DNA of 64,000 nt, from positions 11,539,198 through 11,603,197 of the forward strand of contig NC_041020.1 in assembly GCF_004193775.1 (NCBI RefSeq), in the 5' to 3' direction. The notes below the pieces were generated by a model. The model saw only the letters and a program-made list of their open reading frames with translations, did no database searches and was not told the DNA's origin. Positions within the stretch are counted from its first letter, which is position 1, and every line of letters begins with the position of its first letter. The DNA comes from Glycine soja. Its lineage: Eukaryota; Streptophyta; Magnoliopsida; Fabales; Fabaceae. The position numbers and the translations under genes are program-made. Of the stretch, positions 45,940 through 59,599 are shown piece after piece.

Positions 45940-46925
45940 CGAAAGGTGCGGATAACCATACGGTACCCCCGCATGTCACCTGACTTCATGGGTCAGGATG
46001 ACAGAAGGTGCAGAAGACGACGTTAGTCTCTGCGCCGTCAACGGGCTCGTTTGCCCCTGGTTGATGAAAGGTCGGATGACCATATGTACTCGCGCTTGTC
46101 AGCTGACTTCATGGGTCAGGATGAGAGAAACCGTTTGTACGGATAACCGCTTGGGTATCTCCGCATGTCACCTGACTTCACGGGTCAGGATGACAGAAAC
46201 CGTTTGTACAGATAATCGCTTGGGTATCTCCGTATGTCACCTGACTTCACGGGTCAAGATGACAGAAACCGTTTGTACAGAAAGCCGCTTGGGTATCTCT
46301 GTACGTCACCTGACTTCACGGGTCAGGATGACAGAATGTGCGGAAGACGATGTAAGTCTCTGCGTGTTAACGAGTTCATTGGCCCTTGATTGACAATGGG
46401 TGCAGAAGACAACGCTAGTCTCTACATGCTACCGTACTCTGAGTCTGATGGATAGTGAAACAGTGTTTATACGGATAACCACTTAGGCATCTCCGCCTGC
46501 CACCTAACTTCACGGGTTAGGATCAACAGAAATCATTTGTGCGAATAATCACTTGGGTATCTTCGCACGTCACCTGACTTCACTGGTCAGGATGACAGAA
46601 ACTATTTGTACGGATAACCGCTTGGGTATCTTCGTACGTCACCTGACTTCACGGGTCAGGATGACAGAAAACGCGGAAGAAGACATAAGTCTCTGCGTGT
46701 CAATGGGTTTGCTTGCCCCTGATTGACAAAGGGTGCAGAAGACGACGTTAGTCTCTACATGCTACCGACTCTGAGTCTGACGGATAGCGAAAGAGTGTTT
46801 ATACGGATAACCAATTGGGTATCTCCGCCTGCCACCTAACTTCACGGGTTAGGATTAACAGAAATCGTTTGTGCGGATAACCACTTGGGTATCTCCGCAT
46901 GTCATCGGACTTCACGGGTCACGAT
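45940..46925 (+). repeat. 69-bp tandem repeat array (copy C)
   Basis: Same array. The frame stays open for 131 codons here (45998-46393), because a one-base difference joins two frames. Confidence 0.85.
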
Positions 46926-48375
46926 AGCAAAAAGTGGGGTGGTCGACAAAAGCAAGGCTTTTGCTCCTACGTATCCTCAATTTGTGATGAGGAACTCAGA
47001 CCTACGTAGTTCTTGCTTTTGTGATGTGCGAGACTAAAATAGTCTCTATCGGGAGATGCTGACATCTTCGAAAAGGGTGCAGATGACCACATTGGCCTCT
47101 GCTTGTCAATCGAACTTGGGGTCTCCGAATGACGAGGTGCGGATAACCGAAAGGTGTCTCCGCATGCTACCAGACTCTTGGGTCATGATAGCAAAAGGTG
47201 GGGTGGTCGACAAAGCGAGACTTTTGCTCCTACGTATCCTCCATTTGTGATGAAGAACTCAGACCTACGTAGTTCTTTCTTTTGTGAGACTAAATAGTCT
47301 CAGTGTTCTTTCACTAAAATGCGAATATGCTTTAGTAAACAAACAAAGCCTCCAATTGATCAGAGCAACATATATGATTTTTTTGATGAAAAACAATGTG
47401 CCTATTGGGAAAGGAGAGTATGCTGATGAAATTTTCTCATAACCATAAATGAGATTTCGGATGTTAGCGTTCATTCCTAAACGACCATTTAGAGGAAACA
47501 CTGGGCCCGACAGAATAGAAGAATATCACTCGAAGTGTATCAATCTCACACAGGTAAGTGTTTTATCCTAATTCCTCCGATCTTTGATCGGGAACTGTCT
47601 TCTATTTTTTTTGTTTTCTTCCGAGGGCAGGGTTTGTGGTAAGTTGGGATTTTGGCTCAAGGCTTGTAGAACGGCTAGACATGATATATGTCAGGATGTT
47701 GGTTTGGCCAGCGGCTCAGGGAAAAAGGAGAAGTCCCACATTATTTCGATGATACACATGCAACACTGATGATTAGAAAATTTTATGCAAAACTGGTCAT
47801 ACATGCACCCATGTGGACACTCAAGCATTAAGTTTTTTATGGTCATGTGACATTAGGGCTCAAGATTTATTTCCTATTTTAGTCAACCCAGTGCTCCCAA
47901 AACATGTTCTTTTATCAATTCACGCATTTATCCGAGTCCATTAGGGGCGTTCGGGAAAATTTTCACAGCATTCACCCTTCAGGTGTATACACATTTTCCA
48001 ACAAAAAACCCTTCGTTTTGATCGGTGAATTTTTGTTCAAAGAAAAGCTAGAAGTTATTTTCTCATCAAAAGCATGTTGGCTTTTTAGCTAACCAAATTT
48101 ATTTTTATTTATTTTTCATCTATTAAGTTATTATTACTTATTTATTTTCTCTTTTTGAAAAGGTCATGCGGATGAGGGCACACACGGCCTACCTACGTCA
48201 AATCACAAAGCAAACAAAGAAGAATGCAATGGTAAGTCACAACAAAAAACAGTGACAAAATAACTGAGAGCCGTAATGCCAGATCATAGCGGAAACAGAA
48301 ACAATAATTGAAAGCAGTAATGTTAGATGACAACAAAAACAATAACTGAAAGCAGTAATGTTAATCACAAAAAAA
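46926..48375. mobile_element. Retroelement-derived spacer (copy C)
   Basis: Matches 33611-35069 almost exactly. No coding region supported. Confidence 0.5.
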
Positions 48376-49596
48376 GTGCAGCGACCTTGGTCATGTGGCT
48401 CCGCTCCCTCGCAAGAAACCGAGCAGGTCATTCATATCCTCATCCATACGGGATTCATCCACCTCACCCGAGGATCCAGTAGGGTCCTCCCCTGCCTGGG
48501 CATCGGGCCAGTCACCAGGCCATGCGACCTCAGCCCCAAACTGCTTTGGGGTACGGCATACAAAAGGGGCAGAACCCTGGCCCTGCTGACTGAGGCTGAA
48601 CCGGTAGAGACACTCATGTATCTGCACCTGTCCATGGTGTTTGGCCGCCTGCTGGCGAACCAAATGATATATATACCACTCCACGCGCAGTGGCCGAACC
48701 GAATCGGCCTGCCGAGGTGGCGGCGGTGCGCCCGCATCCTGATGTGCGTTGCTCTGTGCCTGCCTAGGCGTGCATTACTTCTCGATGAAGGCTCGGGTGA
48801 TCAGTGGTCGGATTACCTTGTTGGGGGTTATAGGAACTCCGTAGGACTGGCAGAGGCCCGTGATCAGAGCCGGAAACCCCAAGGCCCTGTTGGACTTCTC
48901 TGGGTCCAGAGGGTGCCTAGTAGGCGCTATTTCTGCAAACAAATATATGGCATCAGCAATCACTTGGGGCATGTGAACGCTCATCTATGTCAGGATAACA
49001 CACACCAATTGACACTTAGGCAGAGGGAGGTCAGAGTTGTGGTCGCTAGGCAAGACATTGCTATGCAGCAGTGTCATCCATATCTGGGTCAAGGTAGTCA
49101 TGCTGGTGTGCATGATCCGTACCTGCCTCCCTGCAGCGGTCCGGGCGAAATCCTGCCCTGGTATGCACAGCAGTTGGGTGATGGCTTCCTCATCGAAACC
49201 GTCTGCCTGGCTCCTCCTCTAGCTGAATTCACATTGCTGGTCTTTCTTCAAAATCAATGGGTCACCCAAGAACTGGCTGCTGACATCTGCATCAAAGGGG
49301 ACCCAGTGACCCCTCACCCGTGAGCGCATGTCCCGAACCCCCTCCTCAGTAGGCCAGGCATTGGCATAAAATTCTATGACTATCTCCGGGTCAAATTTAG
49401 CCATAGGGGTCACTAGTCGTGCCCAATGTCTGCGAGAGATATCTCCCTGGAAGTCAGGATACTTGTCTTCCCTGAGCTGGACACGCCTCTCCCTATGGAA
49501 AGACCATCCCTTGATGGTCTCGAAGCGCTGCTGGTGCTTGACACACCGAAAATGGTGACTATCAAACTCTGAGGCGGCACTGGAGCCTTATGCATA
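48376..49596 (-). pseudogene. Plant transposon protein (PF20167-like) relic, copy C
   Basis: Identical in reading to the copy B relic, including the three nonsense codons (after CEFS, ILT and FIEK). FDPEIVIEFYANAWPTEE and SRVRGHWVPFDADVSSQFLG are clear. Not functional. Confidence 0.75.
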
Positions 49597-50407
49597 AATT
49601 CTGAAATAAGAATAAAATAAAATTACTATAACCGTTGAAGAAATAGTAAACCATACAAGATTTATTAGAGGAAAGTTACCCATTTTAGTAAGACAAAATG
49701 ACTCAAGTATAGCAAAGGAGCACAAAAGAATTTGTCAAAGGGGGTACCAGTTAGTACAACTTGGTGGGTACCAGTTAGTACAACTTGGTGGGTAACATTT
49801 ATCCCCACTCCAAGTACATCTACCCCACTTGTAAATACAACGTCTGCAGCCTCTGAATAACCAAATATTCGGAACAAATCCAACCAAAGAGTTAGACAGA
49901 TAGAGTTGTGAATGATATAATATTTATATGGAAGATTAGGAATTTGAATACATGATGGAAATACTCACGTTGACTTCAACAGTTGGATTCACATTGCCAT
50001 TTACTACAAAAGCACCACCAAGAATCACTCTCTAAGTTCTTTTTATGAAATTATTTTATTTATATTCATTCGGGTGATGCACGAATGTTTATTATAGGTA
50101 CAAATTTTTAGAACTTTCTATAATGTTTGTGTAATAAGTATGTAACATGATAACTCTAGATTACATATACCAGAATAATCTCATGTTTCTGGAAGCAATA
50201 ATTTTAGATTGAACTAAATATTAAATATTTGTAAATTGTCTTACTATAGTCGGTGCAGCAACTCTTAACATATCCAAAGAACACCATATTTTATTAAGCT
50301 AGTAAAAGTTGGAAGATATTGTCTTAATAACATGTCAAAATATTGTCTTAATGTCAACATAGTTGGAAGATATTGTCTTAACTCTGGAGGTAATATAGCT
50401 GCATCTT
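49597..50407. other. No gene seen
   Basis: AT-rich. Includes the doubled unit around GGTACCAGTTAGTACAACTT near 49744-49795. Confidence 0.5.
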
Positions 50408-50599
50408 CTAAGATATTGTCTCCACGGTGGTGGTATTGTTCTTCGTTGTCGTGATGGGGTTCTCTGCGGTGGTAGTGTTTTTCTTTGCCTCTGTGATGGG
50501 GTTTTCCGTGGTGGTGGTGCTGTTCTTCGTTGCCGTGATGGGGCTCTCCTCAGTGGTTTTAGCGTTAGTGTAGCAGAAGTGCAGAACAGCAAAAGCCAA
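50408..50599 (-). CDS. Short ORF with 14-residue Thr/Asn-rich repeats (copy C)
   Basis: 63 residues, MAFAVLHFCYTNAKTTEES followed by repeats such as ENPITEAKKNTTTA and ENPITTTKNNTTTV. Same length as copy A with few changes. The hydrophobic stretch continues upstream in frame without a start codon. See 7349-7540 for alternatives. Confidence 0.25.
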   Translation of the reverse strand: MAFAVLHFCYTNAKTTEESPITATKNSTTTTENPITEAKKNTTTAENPITTTKNNTTTVETIS

Positions 50600-51169
50600 G
50601 ATCGAATAGAGGTAAACGAAAATGACAAATGAGTGAAGTAGGTTATTTTAAAATGCCAGTCTTTAAAATAAGTTAACTTTACAACTATTTTTATGTAAAA
50701 ATCAAGTTATTGAAAATACCTATAACTACAAAACTAGTTATATTTATATAACTACTTTTAAATAACCAGATATTATATACCTGGTTATTAGTAACTATGG
50801 GAACTTTTTCAAAAGCCCGGTTATTTTTTAGAATCTATAGTTATTAAATACAAAGACAATCTTTTTTATTCAAATTATAATAAAGTATTTCTTGTTTTTT
50901 TATCATGTGTAAGAACTAAGAGAAAATTAAATATGTATTAACAGTAGTGTAAATATGTTTTATAGAGTCATCAAATCACAAATATATATATATATATATA
51001 TATATATGATAAGTTTGTTTGTTTTGATGATAACTACCTTGAAAGTCATGCAAAAGAATATTTTTAATTGATCATTGACAATGTAAAAACTTTTAAACTG
51101 GCAGTCTATGCTATCCACATATTAAATTTGTTAGTAAGATATAATATTTTTTCTCAAATCAATAACTAA
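50600..51169. other. AT-rich spacer with (AT)n run
   Basis: No gene. (AT)n at 50982-51008. Confidence 0.5.
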
Positions 51170-52374
51170 TAATTTAAATACATTAAATTAAAGCAATACA
51201 TTAAATGACTTAGTTTAGTTGTTCTTATCCACATCTGGACCCAATTTAACATTAAAAGAATGTACACCAAATAAAAAGTGGGTAATGTACTAAATGTATA
51301 ATGATGTCCCCATTGGCTGCTTTGGAAAGACACGGATTACAAAACACACAATCCTGCTAGTCTCGCTGATAACATCAAATAGAAAAACGTATTTCCACCG
51401 TAATAGCTTTCAAAGCTTTATAATGAGTAATTGTGCCAATGCACCCTGAATATACATCATACTATCCCTCTCACACCTCTAATTATTTCCACCGCACAAA
51501 ATCTGCACTATAAAGTCCATCACCTCCTTTTGTATTCACCAAATAGACTATTAGACCCACAGGTCCAAGACTGACCCTAATCACACTTTATAATTATTTT
51601 TTTTTTCGTGTTGGCATATTTCCTTTTTCTAAACTTTTTGTGCTCTTTTTGTTTGTGGTAGATCCATGAGCCAGAAAACAAAATCCCATTCATGGGCCTT
51701 CGTTGCAGATCTACTTGGTTGGAATTCATTGACCGTGTCTTATATTTCTTTGCCCTCTCTTTTATGCTTTGTCTTACCCTTTGCGGAAACCATGGCCAAT
51801 AAACATCTTCAACGACCATGATTTCATTGATTAATTAAATAAGGTAAAAGTTCTAATTTTTTCGTTATTCTAAATTGAGTTATTTAATAGTCACAATTAC
51901 ATGATTAATTTGTATTCTCCTTAAAAGTCATGGTCGATACCCACACGAATTGATTTGTTGCATATCTACACCAATGTCTTTGTTAGTTCAAGGAGGAACC
52001 CACACAAATAAGATCTTTTTAGGAACATTTTGAGAGAGAAGTAGATTAGTTAGGCAATTCATGTTTGGTAAACAAGGTACCAAAAGTATCTAATACTTTA
52101 CAAAGCAACCACAGTTGTTAGAGTACTCATAATTTCTTTCAAGCCACTCACCATAATTATTGTTGGTACCAACAAATGGTTTATCCAAGTGGTACTAGAC
52201 AGAGATTCCTTAAGCATGTGGTCAAAGATTTGAGTCTTCACCGATGCGTGTGGAGAAAATCTTGTTGAGAGGGGCATCCCACATATGTTTTCCAACAGGT
52301 CCCTTGGACGAGATTAAAATCCTCTTGGTTGGCTGATATCCTTCTTTGTTATCATATACAACAAAAAATAATTG
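51170..52374 (+). repeat. Promoter/small-ORF duplication, unit 1 (copy C)
   Basis: Same as 37871-39067, with TATAAA in CACTATAAAGTCCATC near 51508-51514 and the SINE-like tail at 52160-52374. Confidence 0.7.
51666..51821 (+). CDS. Hypothetical 51-residue ORF, unit 1 (copy C)
   Basis: ATG 51666, TGA 51819-51821. Same reading as copy B unit 1. TATA-like box about 155 bases upstream. Function unknown and coding unproven. Confidence 0.25.
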   Translation: MSQKTKSHSWAFVADLLGWNSLTVSYISLPSLLCFVLPFAETMANKHLQRP

Positions 52375-52778
52375 TCTAGAAACCTTATTTCCCATCCCTG
52401 TTAGTAGTAGTAAAAGTAGGTAGTGTTTCTGGTACAGGAATAAACATGCAATATACTTTATCTTTATTCCAACTGCTCTTCTCATAATTGGTGTGGGTAT
52501 ATTAATAATATCTCGTATGTAATCTAAAAGGCTAAACTATCATATTTGTTTAAAATATATGCTAGTAGCAGATTTTATTAACATCCAAATTAAGTTGTGA
52601 ATTTATTGGCATTATTTTGAGATTGTGTGGAACAATTAGAAACTCGAATCGAAATACTTAATCTTTCTAGCTAGACCAAACTCATAATTTTTGTTAGATG
52701 GGTCTAGCTTCTGGTTCTACATCCATACCAGAAAGTATTCGCACAGAGAGTCTTGAGGTGTAATTCGGCAATTACACA
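52375..52778. other. No gene seen
   Basis: Upstream flank of the WRKY-like relic. Confidence 0.4.
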
Positions 52779-53325
52779 ATGATAAAGATGGAAGAAAGTT
52801 CAGGGTTTCCTGTGTTATTAGTTGGTGAAAATTCAAACCCTCCTGATGATGATGGCAAAGACAAGATTCTGGGGCTGCAACTTAGTGCAAGACTTCAAAA
52901 CAATGGTCTCAAAGATAAGATATTTCTAGGGTTGGAACTTATTGCAAGACTTCAACACCGCACCAGAGGTTTAAGACATTTAACTAGGATACATGGTGTG
53001 GATTTGACGAACGAAACTTAGGATACATGCCCCAAGAGATCTATAAAGAAAGAAATATATGAAGAGGTGCTGGGAATTTCTTATTCCACGGTGAGTCAAT
53101 CAGAGAAGGTTGTGGCACATGATCTGAAAGAGCCACATTCTGGTGCAATAAAGACCATGTCAGCTAGCAGGAACCTGAACACAGGAGAAAAAACTGTGCT
53201 TTCGTGGATGATTGAAACTGGAACAATACTACAACATGAGAAGGTTCATGCGAAAATGACACAACAGTATTAACAAATGATGGTTATCACTGGCGCAAAT
53301 ATGCACACAAGATTATCAATGTAAT
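52779..53325 (+). pseudogene. WRKY-like pseudogene (copy C)
   Basis: Same lesions as copy B: TAG after LTNET, stop after MTQQY, and WRKYAHK in a shifted frame with TGG at 53291-53293. A GTAATT donor-like site follows. Confidence 0.55.
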
Positions 53326-53653
53326 TTTATTCCCCAGGTATTGTGCTCTCTCTTGACTCGGTGCACATGCAAGGTTATTTATATTTGTGTACATTTATGG
53401 CATGATTCATATATACATATATACCCGTGTGATGCTATCTGTTATAGATTGCATATATAAAATGGAGAATATTGACAAGTACTTCTATGCTACTTGTTTC
53501 GTTTGCATCAGTCGTGGCTATTGTCCTAGCTTGCATATCAGTTTATCATTTGAATAACGATTCTTCATTTGTGGGAAAGGAAATGAGATGTGTGTGTAGA
53601 AGAGAGGGATAGAAAAGAAAATAATATTTCCATATTATAATAATTGAAATTAT

Positions 53654-53656
<3 letters not shown>

Positions 53657-53739
<83 letters not shown>
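53657..53739. repeat. (TA)n microsatellite (copy C)
   Basis: About 83 bases of uninterrupted TA, two bases longer than copy B. Open frames through it are not genes. Confidence 0.95.
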
Positions 53740-53742
<3 letters not shown>

Positions 53743-54583
53743 TTTTCTTTTTCATAAAATTTGTTTTCATCTGTAGGAGGATTATGAAGATAGAGATGAA
53801 TTGTGAAGCTGGATTTATGTGCGCACAAGTCTCACGTACAGTGCATCAAACGGGTGGTTCATGCACAGGAACCAATACCCAGGCTGCAAACAAAAAACAA
53901 ATTATGCTGGCTTTAAAAATTTTGAAAATGAAGATTATCTTATTTGTAATTTCAGTCTTTAGGCTTCCATTATTTCAGTTCAGTTCAATATACATACCTA
54001 TATTTGTTTCATTCCCCTCTATGTCAGTTTCCCTCCCACACCAACACACCTACTTTCAATTCACTATCCTTTATCTATCACAATCTCAAAAACTCATCCT
54101 ATATCTCTTTAACATTTTCGAGTTGATAGACATAAAAGACACTATAAAGTTTCGAAAGTGTCAAGAATAAAGCAATTTGGTAGGGAACTTTGCTGAATCA
54201 TTTTAGAATTTTATAAGGCCCAATGAAACACATAGTAAGTTTGCAAGACTTGAGGGCCCTTCCAACTTCAGTCCATGACCAAAAAAACATAATGGCCCAT
54301 TTGAATATTATGCAAAATGTACCAATATCAAGATTATCAATCCTAGGAATCATGTTGTCAACACGTCAAAATAAATGGATTTAGTATGTTTTTAATACAT
54401 TAATTAATCAATTTAATTTGAAATTTGTGATATATGTACATTTATATGGTATTCAAACACAGAAAATATTTTTAATTCAAATTATAATAACATATTTCTT
54501 TTTTTTTTTTGTTATACATAACAGTGAATGCTAAATACACTCAAGAATTAATTCATATCAATTTTGGATATTATTTAATGTCT
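53740..54583. other. No gene seen
   Basis: Includes the possible WRKY second piece near 53800-53890. The rest is AT-rich. Confidence 0.4.
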
Positions 54584-54928
54584 TAAATATATTTTTTATC
54601 CCTAATAAATTTTTTCTTTTCATTGATTTCCTAATAAAATAATAATATTATTTTTGGTCCTTGATAATTTGTTTTACCATTTTTAAATTTGCAAATTTTT
54701 TGTTTGCTCCCTGCTAAATTACAGAATTTTTTAGTCTTAACTAAGAAAACTGAAAAAAAATTACAAGGAAATAAACACAAAACTTGCTAATTTATCAGGG
54801 ACTATAAAAAGTTCTGAGGACAAAATTAAAATTTTTGTTTAATTAAGGACTCAACGAAAAAGAAAAGTTTATTAAAGAGCAAACACAAAAATTAGATATT
54901 TATTAGGAATCAAAAATAAATTTATAGC
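54584..54928. mobile_element. MITE-like inverted-repeat element (copy C)
   Basis: Same as 11260-11600. Confidence 0.4.
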
Positions 54929-54959
54929 TTTTTATTTAATTGAAAAATACAATATACTT

Positions 54960-56230
54960 TTTGAAAATCATTAAATAGAATACTATATCTCAAATTAAGA
55001 ACTGATAATTTAAACACATTAAATAAATGGAGTACATTACATGGGTGAGTTTAGTTGTTGGTTTTCTCTAGATCTCAACCCAATTTCAAATTGAAAGAAC
55101 ATACATCGAATAAAAAGTGGGTCATGTACCTATAATGACATTCCATTGGCTAGTTCGAAAAGACGAGGATTGCCAAAAAAAATTATTCTGAGTTGTTGAT
55201 AACATCAAATCAAACGATTTATATTTCTTTGTGCTAGTTCCGTTGGATCGCCGTGTAGGTTTCTAAAGCTTTATAATGCACACCTTCCATCTACATCTTA
55301 GTATCACTCTATCACCTGCAATATTCCTACCACATGAAATCTACACTATAAAGTGCATCATCTCCTCTTGTTCTCACCAAATAGGTTATTAGACGCAGAG
55401 GTCTAAGACTGACTTTGTCCACACTTTATAATTATTTTTTTATTGTGTTTGTATCTTTTTGTGTATGCTAGATCCATGAGCCAAGGAACAAAACCCCATT
55501 CATGGACCTCCATTGCAGATCTACTCAGATGGAATTCGTTGACCATGTCTCATATTTCTTTGCCCTCTCTTTTATGCTTTGCCATATCGTTTGTTCTAAC
55601 CATGGCCAATAAACATCTTCAACGATCATGATTTCTTTGATTAACTATATCAGGTAAAATTTCTACCTCTTTTGTTATTGTAAATTAACTCATTTATTCA
55701 TAACAATTACATGATTAATTTGTATCGTCACCAAAAGACATGGTGAATACCCACACTAATCGATTTGATGTAGATCTAGTCATCTCTTTGCCAAATAGTT
55801 GGGGGAAGAATCCATAGGTATTAGTTATTTTGAGAAACTTATCAAGATAGAATTAGATTTAGGTAGACAATATATTGTTGGTAAATGAGAATCAATTTTT
55901 TACCAAGGTACAAAATGTGTCACAAAATTTCCAAATCATCTAATACTTTACAAAGTAACCATCATTGTTATAGTACCCATAATTTCTTTCAAGCTGCTCA
56001 CCATAATTATTGTTGGTACCAAGAAATGGTTTATCCAAGTGGTACTAGACACGAATCCCTTAAGCATGTAGTAAAGGGTTTGAATCCCGACGAATGCATA
56101 TATGGAGAAAATCTTGTTGAGAGGGAGATCCCACTTATGAGTGCCAACAGGTCCCTTGGAGGATATTAAAATCCCCTTGGCCGGAAGCAGATATACTTAT
56201 TTGCAATCGTATGCAACAACAACAATTATT
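54960..56230 (+). repeat. Promoter/small-ORF duplication, unit 2 (copy C)
   Basis: Same order as copy A unit 2. SINE-like tail at 56010-56230 with B box GGTTTGAATCC near 56078. Confidence 0.7.
55476..55631 (+). CDS. Hypothetical 51-residue ORF, unit 2 (copy C)
   Basis: ATG 55476, TGA 55629-55631. MSQGTKPHSWTSIADLLRW, hydrophobic SLPSLLCFAISFVLTMA, end NKHLQRS. Intact, unlike copy B unit 2. Function unknown. Confidence 0.3.
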   Translation: MSQGTKPHSWTSIADLLRWNSLTMSHISLPSLLCFAISFVLTMANKHLQRS

Positions 56231-56392
56231 GTTGAGAAGTCTTACAGTCATTGCGAATAGCCAATTAGCCGCCAACAAAATGATGTTATTTTAAGAGTTT
56301 ATTCTTCTGTGAAATCATTTTAAGATTTGTGATATATGCTATTGTTTTGCCATTATTTTCATTTCATTTTTACCTTCTGCAGACAAGATTTT

Positions 56393-57540
56393 GCAAGAAA
56401 TTGATGCTGTATCCTACAGAGTGCTTGGCTAACTTCTTTTTAGCACTATCAGAATATTCTATAAAAAGGTTGAATATGTGCTTGAAGATTGTAATGAGGT
56501 TCTCGTCAAAATCAACAAATTTGTCGTCAACAAAGAAGGCTTAGTATGTGTGGAAACATTGTGTATGCCTGTTACTAAACCAGAAAGATTTGAGTTGGAT
56601 GCTTTTGAGTTAGATGAACCTGAAGATGCTGGCACGTATGCTTTTATTAGGTTAGACTTTAGAAGCTTAATGATTATGTAATTTTCTTCATACTGCTTCT
56701 CTGGAAGAAATTATGCTTAGAGACAAAGATATTAGAATTGTTTCACTATTTTACTTTTATAGTAAATGTAATCTTATTCTATTGTTTGAGTAATACACTT
56801 TTAAGTGAAACAAAATTTGTGTGTAAAACTGAGGGATTTGGGCTGTTTTCTAAGGAGAAGGTATGCATTCCATAATAATTATAAGTGGTACAAGAATAAT
56901 GTTTCTTCCATTTTATCTATGCAAGTATTTTTTGTTTATTGTTTATCTTCAGCTCTTTACTAATACTAGTATATGCTGTTTAATTTCAAGGTATATAGTT
57001 AGAAAGAGCATAAAGAGTGCAAAAGACATAGTTCGTTTCCCTTTCCAACAGAATGCCACCATACTTTACTTATTGCACACTGTGTACAGAGGCAGAGAGA
57101 ATCTCCCATTACTTACTGTGCACTATGTAAGTTTGATTTGATCACCTTTCTTTTTCTTTTTGTTTATAAGCTCTTCTATCTTTACTAACATTGTTTTTCT
57201 CCATGTTCTTCCTCTGACCTTCAACTCCTATTCTCAAAATAAAATGAAAATGCGTGATTATTGCTTACAAGATTGCCTTATGATGGTCTTCTTTAATGAT
57301 TTACCGGAAAGTTGCAAGTTGCCTACTTCAGAGTTTTCTGTGTGCAAGAAAACAAAAAGAGGAGGACATTGTAAACTTTTCACAAGTTTTTGTAGGCCAG
57401 GCACGGAAAGAATCTGCACTGCTATTTAATGAAAAGTTTGGTGACTTCTGTAAAAAAAAAAAGTTTGATGACTAATTTTCTTATGGCAGTGATGCAGAAA
57501 CTTGAGTTATGTTTACTTGTCTTACTACTCTGCTTTTTCT
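56393..57540 (+). pseudogene. Cohesin kleisin RAD21/SCC1-like pseudogene (copy C)
   Basis: N-terminal-domain exon from 56393 to about 56633 with the same internal TAA as A. Its donor has changed from GCAG|GTATG to GCACGTATG, so the exon border is lost. The C-terminal piece (SQVFVGQARKES) lies near 57350-57440. About 560 bases present in A are deleted at 57254. Not functional. Confidence 0.65.
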
Positions 57541-58026
57541 GTAGATGACATACTTTGTTAAAGGATGAAAAATTGTTCTTCGTAACTATCAATTCTACTT
57601 TTATCTGAGTGATGATAACAGGAAAATGTGGAATTGTAGTTGTCCAGTCGGTTTGTTTGTCAAACAATAGTGATGTACTTCTATAACTTTTTTTAGGGTG
57701 ATCGATGCCCTTTCAGTTAATGGATCAACTTTGTCTGATTGGAATATAAGTATATCAATCTCCAATGCAGCGTGGAACTTATGTTAGTCCTTTTGCTCTT
57801 TCTTAGCAATCATATTTTGTAGCAGCAGAATAATTCAAGCATGCTTAATTATGAACTTCTTATGTGATAGCCTACCAAAAAGTATATTCATCTTGTTCAT
57901 ATTTATCCTATTTGACTCAAATTGGATTGTTTTAGGTGAGAGATACAAGGGATATTGAAAAAGAAAGTTAAAAAGTAAAAGAAGACTAATAACAAAAAAG
58001 TAAGAGGCTTATTTAGTAACAAATTA
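57541..58026. other. Undisturbed counterpart of the copia breakpoint
   Basis: 57768-57889 is the sequence that copy A lost when the copia fragment came in. No gene seen. Confidence 0.5.
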
Positions 58027-58255
58027 AATTTTTTTTTCTGTAAGATATTGTGCTCATTTTTTTTTCCTACTGTAAGATATTTTGTTCATTTTTGAAAAAC
58101 ATAAACTTACAAGGATTAAAAATGAGCAAAAAACTTATAGGAACCAAAATTGGAAAAGCATAAACTTATTATAAGGACTAAAATTAGAAAAATGAACACA
58201 ATGACCAAATATCAAAAAACACAAACTTAAAAGGACCAAGAACATATTTAGGCCT
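58027..58255. mobile_element. MITE, right half only (copy C)
   Basis: Keeps the right end CCAAGAACATATTTAGGCCT. The left end and flank (about 220 bases) are gone. Confidence 0.6.
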
Positions 58256-59249
58256 CTACTTATTATATGAGTTTTCCATAAGGAACAAATTTTGAGCCAA
58301 AACAACAAGCACACTTCCATTCTCACTTCTTTGTATTTTTCCTGTCAACTTGTATGATTTTTCTTATTTTTTTATTTTATCCAAATCACTTGGTTCTTTT
58401 TATATAATTTTTGTCTATATGCCAAGGAAATTCAGTAAAAAGTTCAGCTTAAAAATCACAGTGAGAAATTCCCAAGAATTTTTATAAGTTCGTATGTTCA
58501 AGCTGCCAGCACCAACGATTTCAGACTTTGAATTTTTTAAGCATGGTATATTGATTTCCTTTGGTTTACTTTCAACTTTCCTATGTATGTTAAATTCACT
58601 AGGCCTATTTACCACAACTTTAGGAGTTCAACATTCACTTAGGATCAAAATTTCAGCCAGCAATTCAATCACCAAAACTCAAATTCACAATAGACACAAT
58701 CATAAGGAAACCTAAAAGTTCAAGAAAAGGTTCACAATCAAAGACTCTCTAAGAATTAAGCACGAACATGTTAAGGACTAATTAACATGCAAGATTTGAC
58801 TCAAATCAAATTATAGGCTAAAAAAATTTCATACACTCATGAACAAATGAGTTAGACAAAGAAACAAGAAAAATAAAATTCAACACAACATAAGGAATCT
58901 TACGTGACAAGTTTCATGACTAGACATGAATTTTATGACAAAACTACAATAGGTGAATATGTCATTCTAGATTTTTGAGGTTTTATTCTACTTTAATGTT
59001 TTTGTAAGAATTTTATGGTTTAGGTTTCAGCCAAAAAAATTGACAATGTAAAACTCAAAGGAACCTAAACTCAACACAATTCATGGTTCAAGAACAAGGA
59101 ATTTGAACCATAGAAAATCAAATCTAGCTTCTATAGCAAGCTTAATCGGTGGAACTTCTAAAAAATTATGTTAACAACATTCAGCACAAGACACGTGAGG
59201 TGATACATGGAGAGAAACGAAGAAACAACAATGGAGGAGAAAGTAAAGC
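58256..59249. other. No gene seen
   Basis: AT-rich, collinear with 19543-20555. Confidence 0.5.
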
Positions 59250-59586
59250 TGAAAATTAGTGGAGGTTTAAGGAGCACCTACTTGAAGCTCTTGTGCTCTG
59301 ATACCACTTGTTGGAAGCTTGCTTATGAAGCTTCTATGGAGGCTGGATCTTTGAGCTTCAATAAGGTCTATCAATGGTGATTTTTAGTCATGGAATTGCA
59401 GCGAAAGATAAAGGAGAAGAGGTTAGAGGAGACGTCATCCACTAGAGAATAAGTCATGGAAGGAGAAGCTTCACCACCAAGAGAGTGGCTTGGATAAGAA
59501 GCTTAAAGAGGAAGCTTCAATGGAGGAAGAGAATACCAGAGAGAGAGGGGGAGGGGGGGTGGGGGCGAGGTGTGGGAATTGAAGGA
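59250..59586 (-). mobile_element. LTR relic, minus orientation, shortened (copy C)
   Basis: Matches 20556-20883 and then stops. The LTR end and about 450 bases of copy A are missing, and the junction carries a short filler (59587-59599). Confidence 0.6.
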
Positions 59587-59599
59587 GAACACTCCAAAG

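Noticed and set aside
53652..54170. Open frames reading Tyr-Ile repeats
   Set aside because: Produced by the (TA)n microsatellite; no start or domain is conserved.
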